Program-made: the position numbers and the translations under genes
Notes under the pieces: model-generated
The model's database searches: none
What the model saw: only the letters and a program-made list of their open reading frames with translations
What the model was told of the DNA's origin: nothing
NCBI GenBank assembly: GCA_018828385.1
Contig: JAHJVE010000020.1
Coordinates: 124,001-188,000 of the forward strand
Length of the DNA: 64,000 bases
Direction of reading: 5' to 3'
Source: Gammaproteobacteria bacterium
GTDB lineage: Bacteria > Pseudomonadota > Gammaproteobacteria > Burkholderiales > Rhodocyclaceae
In this document: positions 34,216 through 43,348 of the stretch, piece by piece
Layout of the letters: every line of letters begins with the position of its first letter
Numbering within the stretch: position 1 is the stretch's first letter

Positions 34216-35823
34216 TTACATCCGGAAAATGCCGAACTTCGTCTCTTCGGCCGGGGCGTTCATCGACGCCGATAGCCCAAGGCCGAGCACGCGGCGGGTA
34301 TCGGCCGGGTCGATGATGCCGTCGTCCCACAGCCGCGCCGAGGCGTAGTAGGGATGGCCCTGCGTTTCGTACTGCTCGCGGATCGGGTCCTTGAAGGCGG
34401 CTTCTTCCTCGGCGCTCCAGGTCTTGCCGGCCGCCTCGATGCCGTCACGCTTGACGGTGGCCAGCACGCCGGCCGCCTGTTCGCCGCCCATCACCGAAAT
34501 GCGCGCATTCGGCCACATCCACAGGAAACGCGGGCTGTAGGCGCGGCCGCACATGCCGTAGTTGCCGGCGCCGAAAGAGCCGCCGATAACGACGGTGAAT
34601 TTTGGCACCTTGGCGGTGGCGACGGCCGTCACCATCTTGGCGCCGTCGCGGGCGATGCCGCCGTTTTCGTATTTGCGGCCGACCATGAAGCCGGTGATGT
34701 TCTGCAGGAAGACGAGCGGAATGCCGCGCTGGGCGCAGAGTTCGATGAAGTGGGCGCCTTTGAGGGCCGATTCGCTGAACAGGATGCCGTTGTTGGCGAC
34801 GATGCCGACCGGGTAACCGTAAATCCGCGCGAAGCCGCAGACCAGCGTCGTGCCGTAACGGGCCTTGAATTCGTCGAAATCGGAGCCGTCGACGACGCGG
34901 GCGATGATTTCGCGGACGTCGAAAGGCTTCTTCGCGTCGGTCGGGATGACACCGTAGAGTTCCTCAGCGGCATAGGCCGGCTCGCTCGGGACGGTCAGCG
35001 AGACCGGCGGGTGCTTCTGCCAGTTCAGATCCTTGACGATGCGCCGGGCAATGGCCAGTGCGTGGGCATCGTTCTCGGCCAGGTGATCGACCACGCCGGA
35101 GATGCGCGTATGCACGTCGGCACCGCCGAGGTCTTCGGCCGAGACAACTTCACCGGTCGCTGCTTTGACCAGCGGCGGGCCGCCCAAAAAGATCGTGCCC
35201 TGATTCTTGACGATGATCGACTCGTCGCACATCGCCGGCACGTAGGCGCCGCCGGCCGTGCACGAGCCCATGACGGCGGCGATCTGCGGGATGCCGGCGG
35301 CCGACAGGTTGGCCTGGTTGAAGAAGATGCGCCCGAAATGTTCCTTGTCCGGGAAAACCTCGTCCTGCATGGGCAGGAAAGCGCCGCCGGAGTCGACCAG
35401 ATAAACACAGGGCAGGCGGTTTTCCAGGGCGATTTCCTGGGCGCGCAGGTGTTTCTTGACGGTCAGCGGGTAATAGGTGCCGCCCTTCACGGTCGCGTCG
35501 TTGGCGACGACCATGCATTCGACGCCATTGACCCTGCCGATGCCGGCGATCACCGATGCCGCCGGCACATCGCCGCCGTACATTCCGTAGGCCGCGAACT
35601 GGCCGATTTCGAGGAAGGGCGTACCGGGGTCGAGCAGGCCATTGACCCGCTCGCGCGGCAGCAATTTGCCGCGGGCCAGATGCTTCTGGCGCGCCGCCTC
35701 CGGGCCGCCGAGGGCGATCTTCTCGACCTTCTCGTGCAGGTCGGCGACCACGCTGGCCATGGCGGCCGCGTTGGCCTGAAAGTCGGCCGAGCGCGGGTTG
35801 AGTTGGGATTTCAGGATGGTCAT
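34216..35823 (-). CDS. liuB: Methylcrotonyl-CoA carboxylase, carboxyltransferase beta subunit
   Basis: The beta subunit moves carboxyl from biotin to 3-methylcrotonyl-CoA. At 535 residues it has the expected length. Features are the N-terminal [25 protein letters not shown], the [13 protein letters not shown] segment, the acyl-CoA site [13 protein letters not shown], and the late [35 protein letters not shown] block typical of the methylcrotonyl subgroup. It is separated from liuC and liuD by the PaiB-like gene and the palindrome. Confidence 0.95.
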   Translation of the reverse strand: MTILKSQLNPRSADFQANAAAMASVVADLHEKVEKIALGGPEAARQKHLARGKLLPRERVNGLLDPGTPFLEIGQFAAYGMYGGDVPAASVIAGIGRVNGVECMVVANDATVKGGTYYPLTVKKHLRAQEIALENRLPCVYLVDSGGAFLPMQDEVFPDKEHFGRIFFNQANLSAAGIPQIAAVMGSCTAGGAYVPAMCDESIIVKNQGTIFLGGPPLVKAATGEVVSAEDLGGADVHTRISGVVDHLAENDAHALAIARRIVKDLNWQKHPPVSLTVPSEPAYAAEELYGVIPTDAKKPFDVREIIARVVDGSDFDEFKARYGTTLVCGFARIYGYPVGIVANNGILFSESALKGAHFIELCAQRGIPLVFLQNITGFMVGRKYENGGIARDGAKMVTAVATAKVPKFTVVIGGSFGAGNYGMCGRAYSPRFLWMWPNARISVMGGEQAAGVLATVKRDGIEAAGKTWSAEEEAAFKDPIREQYETQGHPYYASARLWDDGIIDPADTRRVLGLGLSASMNAPAEETKFGIFRM

Positions 35824-35875
35824 GTCTCCTCGCTTCTTTTATGTATGCGTTGCCTGAATTGCGATTTGGTAAGTG

Positions 35876-36475
35876 CTACAACTGCTTTTCCTCTTTGAGC
35901 CACTTGCTGACCGGCTCCGGCCGGTAGGCCGTCATGGTGGCCAGCAGTTTTTCGATGTCGGTGTCGGCCAGCGCCATGGCCCGGTTCTGGGCGCGCAGGA
36001 AGCCTTCGGCTACGGCCTTGTCGAACATGGCGAGCAGCGGGTCGTAGAAACCGTTTACGTTGAGCAGGCCCATCGGCTTGGCATGAAAGCCGAGCTGGCC
36101 CCAGGTCAGGATTTCGCAGAATTCCTCGAAGGTGCCGAAGCCGCCGGGCAGGGCGATGAAACCGTCGGACAGCTCGGCCATACGCGCCTTGCGCGTGTGC
36201 ATCGAATCGACCACCTCGATGCGCGTCAGCGTCCGGTGATCGACGGCGCGGCCGGCGACTTCCTTGCCCATCAGCGCTTCCGGGATGACACCGATGACCG
36301 TGCCGCCGGCCTCCAGGCAGGCATTGGCGACGGCGCCCATGAGGCCGATGTTGCCGGCGCCATAGACCAGCTCGATGCCGCGGGCGGCGAGCAGGCGGCC
36401 GAGCTTTTCGGCTTCGGCGCGGTAGATCGGATTGTGGCCGGCGTTGGAGCCGCAGAAGACGCAGATTCTTTTCAT
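35876..36475 (-). CDS. LOG-family nucleoside 5'-monophosphate phosphoribohydrolase
   Basis: A 199-residue Rossmann-fold protein of the TIGR00730/LOG group, which removes the base from nucleoside monophosphates (cytokinin riboside monophosphates in plants). The two signatures are VFCGSNAGHNPIY at the start and the nucleotide-binding PGGFGTFEEFCEI near 111, with the MHTRKARM segment before it. In bacteria the real substrate is probably AMP or a damaged nucleotide. It lies between the hydroxychromene isomerase gene and liuB. Confidence 0.9.
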   Translation of the reverse strand: MKRICVFCGSNAGHNPIYRAEAEKLGRLLAARGIELVYGAGNIGLMGAVANACLEAGGTVIGVIPEALMGKEVAGRAVDHRTLTRIEVVDSMHTRKARMAELSDGFIALPGGFGTFEEFCEILTWGQLGFHAKPMGLLNVNGFYDPLLAMFDKAVAEGFLRAQNRAMALADTDIEKLLATMTAYRPEPVSKWLKEEKQL

Positions 36476-36482
36476 CGTGTTC

Positions 36483-37097
36483 TCAGAAGCCGCCGGTTTT
36501 CAGCCAGTGTTCGATCTGCGGCAGGCGGTCGGCGCCGAAGAAGGCTTCGCCATCGATGATCACGTGCGGCGAGCCGAAGACGCCGGCAGCCAGCGCTTGC
36601 TCGCATTCGTCCTTGAGTCTGGCCTTGATTTCCAGGCTTTGCAGCGCGGCTGCCAGCGCCGGGCGATCGACGCCCAGCTTTTCGGCAATGTCGAGCACGG
36701 TGTCGGGCGACGAGATGTCGAGATCATCGACGAAGAAGGCGCGATAAGTGGCGTGGGCAAAAGCCCGGGCCAGGGCGCAGTCCTGGCCGTGCAGCCAATA
36801 GTAGGCGCGGGCGGCGTTCTGCGTCGGCAGCGGGAAGCGGCTGGGCGGGGTGAAGGGAATGCCCATGTGCCGTGCCGAGCGGTGGAAATCGTGGAACATG
36901 TAGCGGCCCTTGCTGCTGACGTTGTCGGCCGGCGGTTTTGACCCCGTTGCCTGGAAAACGATGCCGAGCAGGATCGGGCGCCATTTGACCTTGCGGCCGT
37001 ACTGGGCGGCGAGGGCGTCAATCTTCTCGCTCATCAGGTAGCCGTAGGGGCTGGAAAAATCGAACCAGAAATCGATTGGGGGCTTCGTGTCGGTCAT
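36483..37097 (-). CDS. 2-hydroxychromene-2-carboxylate isomerase-like protein
   Basis: A 204-residue DsbA/kappa-GST-fold protein. Characteristic parts are IDFWFDFSSPYGYLMSEKI near the start (the Ser is the glutathione-binding residue), KWRPILLGIVFQATG, and late FGSPHVIIDGEAFFGADRLPQIEHWL. In naphthalene degraders this enzyme isomerises hydroxychromene carboxylate with glutathione, but no aromatic pathway is near, so the true substrate is unknown. I start at the ATG with an AGGAGAC site; the reading frame open upstream crosses a repeat copy and is not coding. Confidence 0.86.
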   Translation of the reverse strand: MTDTKPPIDFWFDFSSPYGYLMSEKIDALAAQYGRKVKWRPILLGIVFQATGSKPPADNVSSKGRYMFHDFHRSARHMGIPFTPPSRFPLPTQNAARAYYWLHGQDCALARAFAHATYRAFFVDDLDISSPDTVLDIAEKLGVDRPALAAALQSLEIKARLKDECEQALAAGVFGSPHVIIDGEAFFGADRLPQIEHWLKTGGF

Positions 37098-37115
37098 CGT
37101 TTGTCTCCTGTTGGC

Positions 37116-37165
37116 GCTACGGTCGATTTCATTTTTAGGCTTTTTTTCCGGTCGACCGTAGCAAT
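37116..37165 (-). repeat. Dispersed uptake-like repeat, copy 12 (with inverted half-copy)
   Basis: Full copy at 37125-37165: ATTGCTACGGTCGACCGG, then AAAAAAA, then GCCTAAAAATGAAATC on the minus strand. The start of a second core, GCTACGGTCGA, lies on the other strand at 37116-37126, making an inverted pair with 37152-37162 that can fold as a hairpin between two genes. Confidence 0.92.
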
Positions 37166-37174
37166 GGGGTTTGA

Positions 37175-38311
37175 CTACTCGTTGGCGATGCTGCGCCCGA
37201 TGACCAGTCGCTGGATGTCGTTGGCGCCTTCGTAAATCTGGCAGATGCGCACGTCGCGGTAGATCCGTTCGACCGGGAAATCGCTCGTGTAACCAACGCC
37301 GCCGTGGATCTGGATGGCATCCGAGGCGATCTTCTCGGCGGCTTCCGAGGCGAACATCTTGGCCATCGAGGCTTCCTTCAAACACGGCTTGCCGGCATCC
37401 TTGAGCTGGGCGGCGCGCCAGACCATGAGGCGGGCGGCGTCGAGCAGGGTGTTCATGTCGGCCAGGCGGAAATTGACAGCTTGGTGGTCGATGATAGCCA
37501 CGCCGAAAGTGACGCGCTCCTTGGCGTAGCGCACGGCGGCTTCAAATGCGGCACGGGCCATGCCGATGCTCTGCGCGGCAATGCCGATGCGGCCGGCTTC
37601 GAGATTTGACAGCGCAATCTTGTAGCCCTCGCCTTCCTTGCCGAGCAGCGCCGAGGCCGGCACGCGGCAGTTTTCGAGAATGATCTGCACGGTGTCGGAA
37701 GCGTGCTGGCCCATCTTGTCCTCGGTGCGGCCGACGATGAAGCCGGGCGTCGCGGTCGGGATCAGGAAGCAGGAAATGCCCTTCTTGCCAGCCGCCTTGT
37801 CGGTCACGGCAAAGACGATGGCCATCTGGGCATGCTTGCCGGTGGTAATGAACTGCTTGACGCCGTTCAGCACGAAATGATCGCCGTCACGGTCGGCGCG
37901 CGTGGTGATCGCCGAGGCATCCGAGCCGGTGTGCGGCTCGGTCAGGCAGAAGCAGCCGAGTTTTTCGCCGCGGGCCAGCGGCTTGAGCCATTCTTCCTTC
38001 TGGGCATCGGTTCCGTATTTCATGGTGATGCCGCAGGCCAGCGAGTTCTGCACCGAGACGATGGTCGACGTGGCGCCGTCGCCGGCGGCGATTTCTTCGA
38101 GCGTCAGGACCAGCGACATGTAATCCATGCCGGCACCGTCCCACTCTTCTGGCACGACCATGCCCAACGCGCCCAGTTCACCGAGTTCCTTGAGCGCTTC
38201 GGCCGGGAAGGTGTGGTTGCGGTCCCACTCGGCGGCGAAGGGGGCGAGGCGTTCCTGCGCGAAGGCGCGCATGGTGTCGCGGATCATTTCCTGTTCTTGC
38301 GTGAGAATCAT
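37175..38311 (-). CDS. Acyl-CoA dehydrogenase, short-chain type
   Basis: A 378-residue flavoenzyme that oxidises acyl-CoA to enoyl-CoA and passes electrons to ETF. Landmarks are the substrate and FAD segment CFCLTEPHTGSDASAI, the central QSIGMARAAFEAAVRYAKER, and the C-terminal QIYEGANDIQRLVIGR, in which Glu is the catalytic base in short-chain and butyryl types. This differs from the isovaleryl type upstream. I start at MILTQEQ, behind AGGAG and overlapping the transporter stop by 4 bp. Confidence 0.92.
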   Translation of the reverse strand: MILTQEQEMIRDTMRAFAQERLAPFAAEWDRNHTFPAEALKELGELGALGMVVPEEWDGAGMDYMSLVLTLEEIAAGDGATSTIVSVQNSLACGITMKYGTDAQKEEWLKPLARGEKLGCFCLTEPHTGSDASAITTRADRDGDHFVLNGVKQFITTGKHAQMAIVFAVTDKAAGKKGISCFLIPTATPGFIVGRTEDKMGQHASDTVQIILENCRVPASALLGKEGEGYKIALSNLEAGRIGIAAQSIGMARAAFEAAVRYAKERVTFGVAIIDHQAVNFRLADMNTLLDAARLMVWRAAQLKDAGKPCLKEASMAKMFASEAAEKIASDAIQIHGGVGYTSDFPVERIYRDVRICQIYEGANDIQRLVIGRSIANE

Positions 38312-39222
38312 GCGGTTTTCTCCTGAATATTTTTTTGTCGTGTGGTCAGCCAGACGCCGGCGATGACCAGCAGGCCGCCGGCCAAAACGGCCGGGCGGAG
38401 CCGCTCGTCGAGCAGCAGCGCGGCCTGCAGGACGGCGAAGACGGGGACCAGATTGATGAAGACCGAGGCGTGGCCGGCACCGAGCTGATGCACAGCGGCC
38501 GTAAACCAGGTATAGGCAATGGCCGTACCGAACAGGGCGAGAAAGCCCATGCTGGCCCAAACGCGCCACGACCAGCCGGCCGGATCGATGTCGCCTTGCC
38601 ACAGGGCGGCCAGGCCGAGCAGCAGAGCGCCGCTCAGGCTGGCGTAGAGCGTCGTCGCCAGCGCCGAGAAGCGATGCGTCGCCTGCCAGCCGAGGAAGGT
38701 GTAAGCCGCCCAGCTTGCCACGCAGCCCAGGATCAGCCATTCGCCGAGGCCAACCTCGCCGTTGACCAGCGCCAGCGGATCGCCGTTGCCGATGACGGTG
38801 AGGCAGCCGGCAAAGGCGATCAGGCTGCCGATGGCCTTGCGCGGTGTCATGCCCTCCTTGCCGGTCAGCCAGGCCAGGATGACGATGACTACCGGATTGA
38901 GCGCGACGACGAGCGCGCCGCGCCCGGCCGAAATGCGCTGCAGGCCGAAAAAGAAGCACAGGCCGTAAAGAAAGATGCCGAAAAACCCGAGCGCCCAGAC
39001 CAGCCCCCACTCCCGCCCGCCGCGCGGCAGCGGAATGCTGCCCTCGGTAAAGAGCAGCACGCCGGCAACGATGGCGCCGGACAGCACGAAGCGCAGCGAA
39101 GCGATGGCCAGCGGTGCCGTCAACTCCTGGGCAATGATGCGCCCGGCGATCCAGGTTCCACCCCAGAAAAACATCGCGGCGATGAGCTTGGTGTAGGTCA
39201 GCGAAATGGGTTTCTGCGGCAA
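38308..39222 (-). CDS. EamA/DMT-family transporter
   Basis: A 304-residue protein with ten hydrophobic segments in two EamA halves, a fold used for metabolite export. The start MFFWGGTWIAGRIIAQE and the GRGALVVALNPVVI segment are typical. A TTG start directly follows the thiolase stop (TAATTG); an internal ATG 16 codons later would cut the first helix. The substrate is unknown. It overlaps the acyl-CoA dehydrogenase gene (ATGA). Confidence 0.85.
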   Translation of the reverse strand: MPQKPISLTYTKLIAAMFFWGGTWIAGRIIAQELTAPLAIASLRFVLSGAIVAGVLLFTEGSIPLPRGGREWGLVWALGFFGIFLYGLCFFFGLQRISAGRGALVVALNPVVIVILAWLTGKEGMTPRKAIGSLIAFAGCLTVIGNGDPLALVNGEVGLGEWLILGCVASWAAYTFLGWQATHRFSALATTLYASLSGALLLGLAALWQGDIDPAGWSWRVWASMGFLALFGTAIAYTWFTAAVHQLGAGHASVFINLVPVFAVLQAALLLDERLRPAVLAGGLLVIAGVWLTTRQKNIQEKTA

Positions 39223-40413
39223 TTACAGCATCTCGACAGCCAGAGCCGTGGCTTCGCCGCCGCCGATGCACAAGGAAGCGACGCCGCGCTTCTTGCCGAG
39301 CTTCTTGAGCGCGCCGAGCAGGGTGACGACGATGCGGGCGCCGGAAGCACCGATCGGGTGGCCCAGCGCACAGGCGCCGCCGTGGACATTGACCTTGGCC
39401 GGGTCGAGCTTGAGGTCGTGCAGCGCAGCCATGGTGACGACGGCAAAGGCTTCGTTGATTTCGAACAGATCGACCGATTCTGCGGTCCACCCGGTCTTGG
39501 CGAACAATTTCTGCATGGCGCCGACCGGAGCCGACGGGAACAGGGCGGGCGTGCCGGCATGCGTGGTGTGCGCAACGATGCGGGCAATCGGCTGCAGACC
39601 GAGCTTGGCGGCTTGCGAGGCGCGCATGAGGACCATGGCGGCAGCGCCGTCGGAAATCGACGAGGAGTTGGCGGCGGTGACGGTGCCATCCTTCTTGAAG
39701 GCCGGTTTCAAAGTCGATACTTTTTCCACGTTGACCGCAAACGGGCCTTCGTCCTTGTCGATCACGACATCGCCCTTGCGGCCGGCGACGGTGGTCGGGG
39801 CGATTTCCCAGGCGAAGGAACCGTTGTTGCTGGCTTCGATGGCGCGCGTCGTCGAACGGATGGCGAATTCGTCCTGCGCTTCACGGGTGAAGCCGTAGCT
39901 CGTCGCGCATTCCTCGGCAAAGGTGCCCATCAGGCGGCCGCGGGTTTCCTTGGAATAAGCGTCTTCGAGGCCGTCCATGAACATGTGGTCGAACATCTGG
40001 CCGTGGCCAAGGCGATAGCCGCCGCGCGCCTTGGACAGCAGGTAGGGGGCGTTGGTCATCGATTCCATGCCACCGACCACGGCGGCGCCGTAGGAGCCGG
40101 CCAGGATGCCGTCATGGCCGAGCATGGTCGCCTTCATGGCCGAACCGCAAACCTTGTGGATGGTGGCGCAACCGGCCGAAATCGGCAGGCCGGCCTGCAA
40201 TGCCGCCTGACGGGCCGGGGCCTGGCCCTGGCCGGCTTGCAGCACGCAACCCATGAGCACTTCTTCGATGAGGTTGACGTCGATGCCGGCACGCTCGACG
40301 GCGGCCTTGATGGCCACGGCGCCGAGATTGGCCGCGGTCAGGGCGCTGAAGCCACCCTGAAACGCGCCCATGGCGGTGCGGGCGGCGGAAACGATAACGA
40401 TCGGGTCGGACAT
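39223..40413 (-). CDS. Acetyl-CoA C-acetyltransferase (thiolase)
   Basis: A 396-residue thiolase that joins or splits acetoacetyl-CoA. It shows the acyl-enzyme Cys in KVCGSAMKA (about residue 91), GGMESMTNAPY, the HGGACALGHPIGASG block with catalytic His and the final Cys in SLCIGGGEA. In this cluster it can thiolyse acetoacetyl-CoA from leucine, and with phaC nearby it could also start PHB synthesis. A repeat copy encodes FAVNVEKVSTLKPA. Confidence 0.94.
   Translation of the reverse strand: MSDPIVIVSAARTAMGAFQGGFSALTAANLGAVAIKAAVERAGIDVNLIEEVLMGCVLQAGQGQAPARQAALQAGLPISAGCATIHKVCGSAMKATMLGHDGILAGSYGAAVVGGMESMTNAPYLLSKARGGYRLGHGQMFDHMFMDGLEDAYSKETRGRLMGTFAEECATSYGFTREAQDEFAIRSTTRAIEASNNGSFAWEIAPTTVAGRKGDVVIDKDEGPFAVNVEKVSTLKPAFKKDGTVTAANSSSISDGAAAMVLMRASQAAKLGLQPIARIVAHTTHAGTPALFPSAPVGAMQKLFAKTGWTAESVDLFEINEAFAVVTMAALHDLKLDPAKVNVHGGACALGHPIGASGARIVVTLLGALKKLGKKRGVASLCIGGGEATALAVEML
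39705..39742 (-). repeat. Dispersed uptake-like repeat, copy 13 (inside thiolase, degenerate)
   Basis: Reads GTTTGCGGTCAACGTGG then AAAAAGTATCGACTTTGAAA; encodes FAVNVEKVSTLK. The first core bases differ from the consensus. Confidence 0.55.
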
Positions 40414-40444
40414 GCTGATTTCTCCTTGCGTTTGTTGTTGATGT

Positions 40445-41593
40445 TCAGGCGTCCAGAGCCTTCAGCGCGGCGTCGTAGCGCGAGCTGAGGTCTCCCGGAC
40501 AGTCGACGGTGATGCCGAGGTCGTGCATCAGGCCGTCCTTGAGGCCGTAGATCCAGCCGTGGATGGTCAGGGCCTGGCCGCGTGCCCAGGCATCCTTGAC
40601 GACCGGCGTGTGGCACAGGTTGCCGACCTGTTCGAGGACATTGAGTTCGCACAGCCGGTCATGGCGTTTTTCGGCGGGCAGCGCGTCGACCTGGGCGATG
40701 TGTTTGTTATGAACCTGCTGGACGTTGTCCAGCCAGAAATCGACGATGCCGACGCGTGCCTTGTTGAGCGCGGCGAGTACGCCGCCGCAGCCGTAGTGGC
40801 CGACGACCATGATGTGCTTGACCTTCAGCACATCGATGGCGTACTGGATGACCGACAGGCAGTTGAGGTCGGTGTGCAGCACGAGGTTGGCGACGTTGCG
40901 GTGGACGAAGACCTCGCCCGGCAGCAGGCCGACGATTTCATTGGCCGGCACGCGCGAGTCGGAGCAGCCGATCCACAGCAATTCCGGCGTTTGCAGCTTG
41001 GCCAGCCGGTTGAAGTAGTCGGCATCGACTTCCTGCATCTTGCGCGCCCAGGCGCGGTTGAAATCGAAGAGGTGCGACAGGTTTTCGCGGCGCACTTCCT
41101 CCTCGGACCAGTTGTCGAGGTCGAGCGCCATGAACATCGTGCCTTCGACGGGAGTCTGGTAGTAATTCGGTGCCTCGGTGAAACCCAGTTCGCGGTAGAG
41201 CTTCACAGCCATGCGCATGTTGGGCAGGGTGTCGAGCATCAGCTTGCGGTAGCCGATTTCCTTGGCGGCCTTGATCGCCGCCATGGCCAGATGGGCGCCG
41301 ACCCCTTGGCCGCGCTCCTCCGGCGTAACGTACAGGCGCTTCATTTCGCACACGCCGTCGCTGTCGGGCAGCGGTCGCACGCCAACGCAGCCGGCCGGGC
41401 GACCGTCGACTTCGGCGAAGAACAGGCGACCCTGCGGCGGCGCGTAGGCACCGGGCAGGTTGGCCATTTCCTGGTCGAAGTTCTGGTACGACAGGTCGAC
41501 GCCGAGCCAGGCCGCATAGTTGCGGAAATACTGGCGAACCTGCTCGAGGGCTTCGCTATCGTTGGCGGTGAGGGTGCGTAGGGTAACGGGCAT
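40445..41593 (-). CDS. Fused GNAT acetyltransferase and beta-carbonic anhydrase
   Basis: A 382-residue protein of two enzyme domains. Residues 1-155 form a GNAT N-acetyltransferase with acetyl-CoA site RGQGVGAHLAMAA (94-106) and YRELGF. Residues 170-382 form a beta-carbonic anhydrase with zinc ligands Cys210 (WIGCSDSR, including the Asp-Arg pair), His266 and Cys269 (VVGHYGCGGV). Both active sites look complete. The carbonic anhydrase may supply bicarbonate to the biotin-dependent carboxylase in the cluster; what the GNAT part acetylates is unknown. I see no frameshift or internal start that would split it. Confidence 0.9.
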   Translation of the reverse strand: MPVTLRTLTANDSEALEQVRQYFRNYAAWLGVDLSYQNFDQEMANLPGAYAPPQGRLFFAEVDGRPAGCVGVRPLPDSDGVCEMKRLYVTPEERGQGVGAHLAMAAIKAAKEIGYRKLMLDTLPNMRMAVKLYRELGFTEAPNYYQTPVEGTMFMALDLDNWSEEEVRRENLSHLFDFNRAWARKMQEVDADYFNRLAKLQTPELLWIGCSDSRVPANEIVGLLPGEVFVHRNVANLVLHTDLNCLSVIQYAIDVLKVKHIMVVGHYGCGGVLAALNKARVGIVDFWLDNVQQVHNKHIAQVDALPAEKRHDRLCELNVLEQVGNLCHTPVVKDAWARGQALTIHGWIYGLKDGLMHDLGITVDCPGDLSSRYDAALKALDA

Positions 41594-41646
41594 GCGGTAT
41601 TGCTCCTTGTTGCGGCGCTCCTGTCCGGAGTGCCGGCAGGAGCGTG

Positions 41647-42819
41647 TTAGGCGGTTTCGGCGAAAAGTTCGCGACCAATCAGCATTCTACGGATTTCCGA
41701 GGTGCCGGCCCCGATCTCATAGAGCTTGGCATCGCGCCATAAACGGCCGACCGGATACTCATTGGTATAGCCGACGCCGCCCAGGGTTTGAATGGCTTCC
41801 CCGGCCATCCAGGTGGCCTTTTCGGCGGAATAAAGAATGGCGCCGGCGGCGTCCTTGCGTAGCGTCCGGGCGTGGTCGGTGGCATCACAGGCGCGGCCGA
41901 CGGCATAGACGTAGGCGCGGTTGGCCATCCAGGTCGAATACATGTCGGCAACCTTGCCCTGCATGAGCTGGAATTCGCCGATCGCCTGGCCGAACTGCTT
42001 GCGTTCGTGGAGGAATGGCACGACGACATCCATGCACGCCGCCATGATGCCGAGCGGGCCGCCACAGAGCACAGCGCGTTCGTAATCGAGGCCGGACATC
42101 AGCACTTTGGTGCCGTTGCCGACGCCGCCCAACACGTTTTCTTCGGGCACTTCACAGTCATCAAAGAACAGCGGGAAGGTGTTGGAGCCGCGCATGCCCA
42201 GTTTGTCGAGGTGGGTGCCGTGGCTGAAACCCTTGAAATCCTTTTCGACGATGAAGGCCGTCATGCCCTTGGCGCCGGCATTCGGGTCGGTCTTGGCGTA
42301 GACGACCAGCGTGTCGGCATCGCCGCCGTTGGTGATCCACATCTTGGAACCGTTGAGGACGTAACGGTCACCTTTTTTCTCGGCCTTGAGTTTCATCGAG
42401 ACGACGTCGGAGCCGGCGCTCGGCTCCGACATCGCCAGGGCGCCGACGTGGTCACCGGAAATGAGCTTGGGCAGGTATTTCTGCCGCTGCGCATCGGTGC
42501 CGTTGCGGCGGATCTGGTTGACGCACAGATTCGAGTGGGCGCCGTAGGACAGACCGATGGAGGCCGAGGCGCGCGAGATTTCTTCGAGCGCGACGATGTG
42601 GGCGAGATAGCCCATGTTGGTGCCGCCGTATTCCTCGCTGGCGGTCATGCCGAGCAGGCCCATGTCGCCGAATTTCTTCCAGAGATCGGCCGGAAAATGG
42701 TTGATGCGGTCTACTTCGGCGGCACGCGGCGCGATTTCGGCGTCGGCAAAGGCCTTCACCGCATCGCGCAGCATGTTGATGTCTTCGCCGAGGCCGAAGT
42801 CGAGGCTGGGTATGTTCAT
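41647..42819 (-). CDS. liuA: Isovaleryl-CoA dehydrogenase
   Basis: The first committed enzyme of leucine breakdown, turning isovaleryl-CoA into 3-methylcrotonyl-CoA. The 390-residue protein has [31 protein letters not shown] and [20 protein letters not shown]. The helix [15 protein letters not shown] holds the catalytic Glu in this subfamily, and the C-terminal [20 protein letters not shown] has Gly where most acyl-CoA dehydrogenases have Glu. That swap is the mark of the isovaleryl type. It is the second gene after the LiuR-type operator. Confidence 0.95.
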   Translation of the reverse strand: MNIPSLDFGLGEDINMLRDAVKAFADAEIAPRAAEVDRINHFPADLWKKFGDMGLLGMTASEEYGGTNMGYLAHIVALEEISRASASIGLSYGAHSNLCVNQIRRNGTDAQRQKYLPKLISGDHVGALAMSEPSAGSDVVSMKLKAEKKGDRYVLNGSKMWITNGGDADTLVVYAKTDPNAGAKGMTAFIVEKDFKGFSHGTHLDKLGMRGSNTFPLFFDDCEVPEENVLGGVGNGTKVLMSGLDYERAVLCGGPLGIMAACMDVVVPFLHERKQFGQAIGEFQLMQGKVADMYSTWMANRAYVYAVGRACDATDHARTLRKDAAGAILYSAEKATWMAGEAIQTLGGVGYTNEYPVGRLWRDAKLYEIGAGTSEIRRMLIGRELFAETA

Positions 42820-42850
42820 GGTTTTGTCTCCGTTCCTGGTTATTTTTGAA

Positions 42851-43294
42851 TTACTTTTCGGTCTTGCCGTGCATGACCATGATGGTCTGCTGCATCAGCG
42901 CGCAAAGCGTTTCCCGCCCGTCTTTCACGGCGAAGACTTCGGCCTGGGTGACGATCAGCGTTTTGCCCGGGCGCACCACCTTGCCGCGGGCGATCAGTTT
43001 CTCACCGTCGGCCGGGGCGACCAGATTCATCTTGAATTCGACGGTCAGCACCGAGGCGGTTTCCGGCACGACGGTCATCGCCGCATAGCCGGCCGCCGAA
43101 TCGGCAATCATGCCGACGACGCCACCATGGACGAAACCGTGCTGCTGCTCGACGCCCGTCCAGTGCGGCAAATGGATTTCCGTCCGGCCGTGTTCGATGA
43201 CCGGCATCGTCGCCTGGATCAGCTCCATGGCGTTCTGGCGGGCAAAACTGGCACTGACGCGCTCGGCAAAGTGGGGGTCGATGATTTGGGTCAT
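42851..43294 (-). CDS. PaaI-family hotdog thioesterase
   Basis: A 147-residue hotdog-fold thioesterase. The segment [32 protein letters not shown] carries the HGG and acidic catalytic residues of the PaaI group. It probably hydrolyses acyl-CoA to free CoA in the leucine pathway. It is the first gene after the palindromic operator and precedes liuA by 31 bp. Confidence 0.88.
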   Translation of the reverse strand: MTQIIDPHFAERVSASFARQNAMELIQATMPVIEHGRTEIHLPHWTGVEQQHGFVHGGVVGMIADSAAGYAAMTVVPETASVLTVEFKMNLVAPADGEKLIARGKVVRPGKTLIVTQAEVFAVKDGRETLCALMQQTIMVMHGKTEK

Positions 43295-43313
43295 AGGTGG
43301 TGATTGTATTTAC

Positions 43314-43331
43314 GTTGACGTTAACGTCAAC
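43314..43331. promoter_or_regulatory. LiuR-type operator (perfect 18-bp palindrome)
   Basis: GTTGACGTTAACGTCAAC is a perfect palindrome, further flanked by TT and AA at two outer positions on each side. It lies 20 bp upstream of the thioesterase-liuA start and 17 bp after the liuR stop. It resembles the ACGTTnACGT-like sites I recall for LiuR regulons. Confidence 0.8.
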
Positions 43332-43348
43332 TAAAGATCAAACATTTT

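Noticed and set aside
33016..34316. Several 96-324-codon reading frames over the large palindrome
   Set aside because: They exist on both strands because the region is palindromic and stop-poor, and they run into real neighbouring genes on the other strand.
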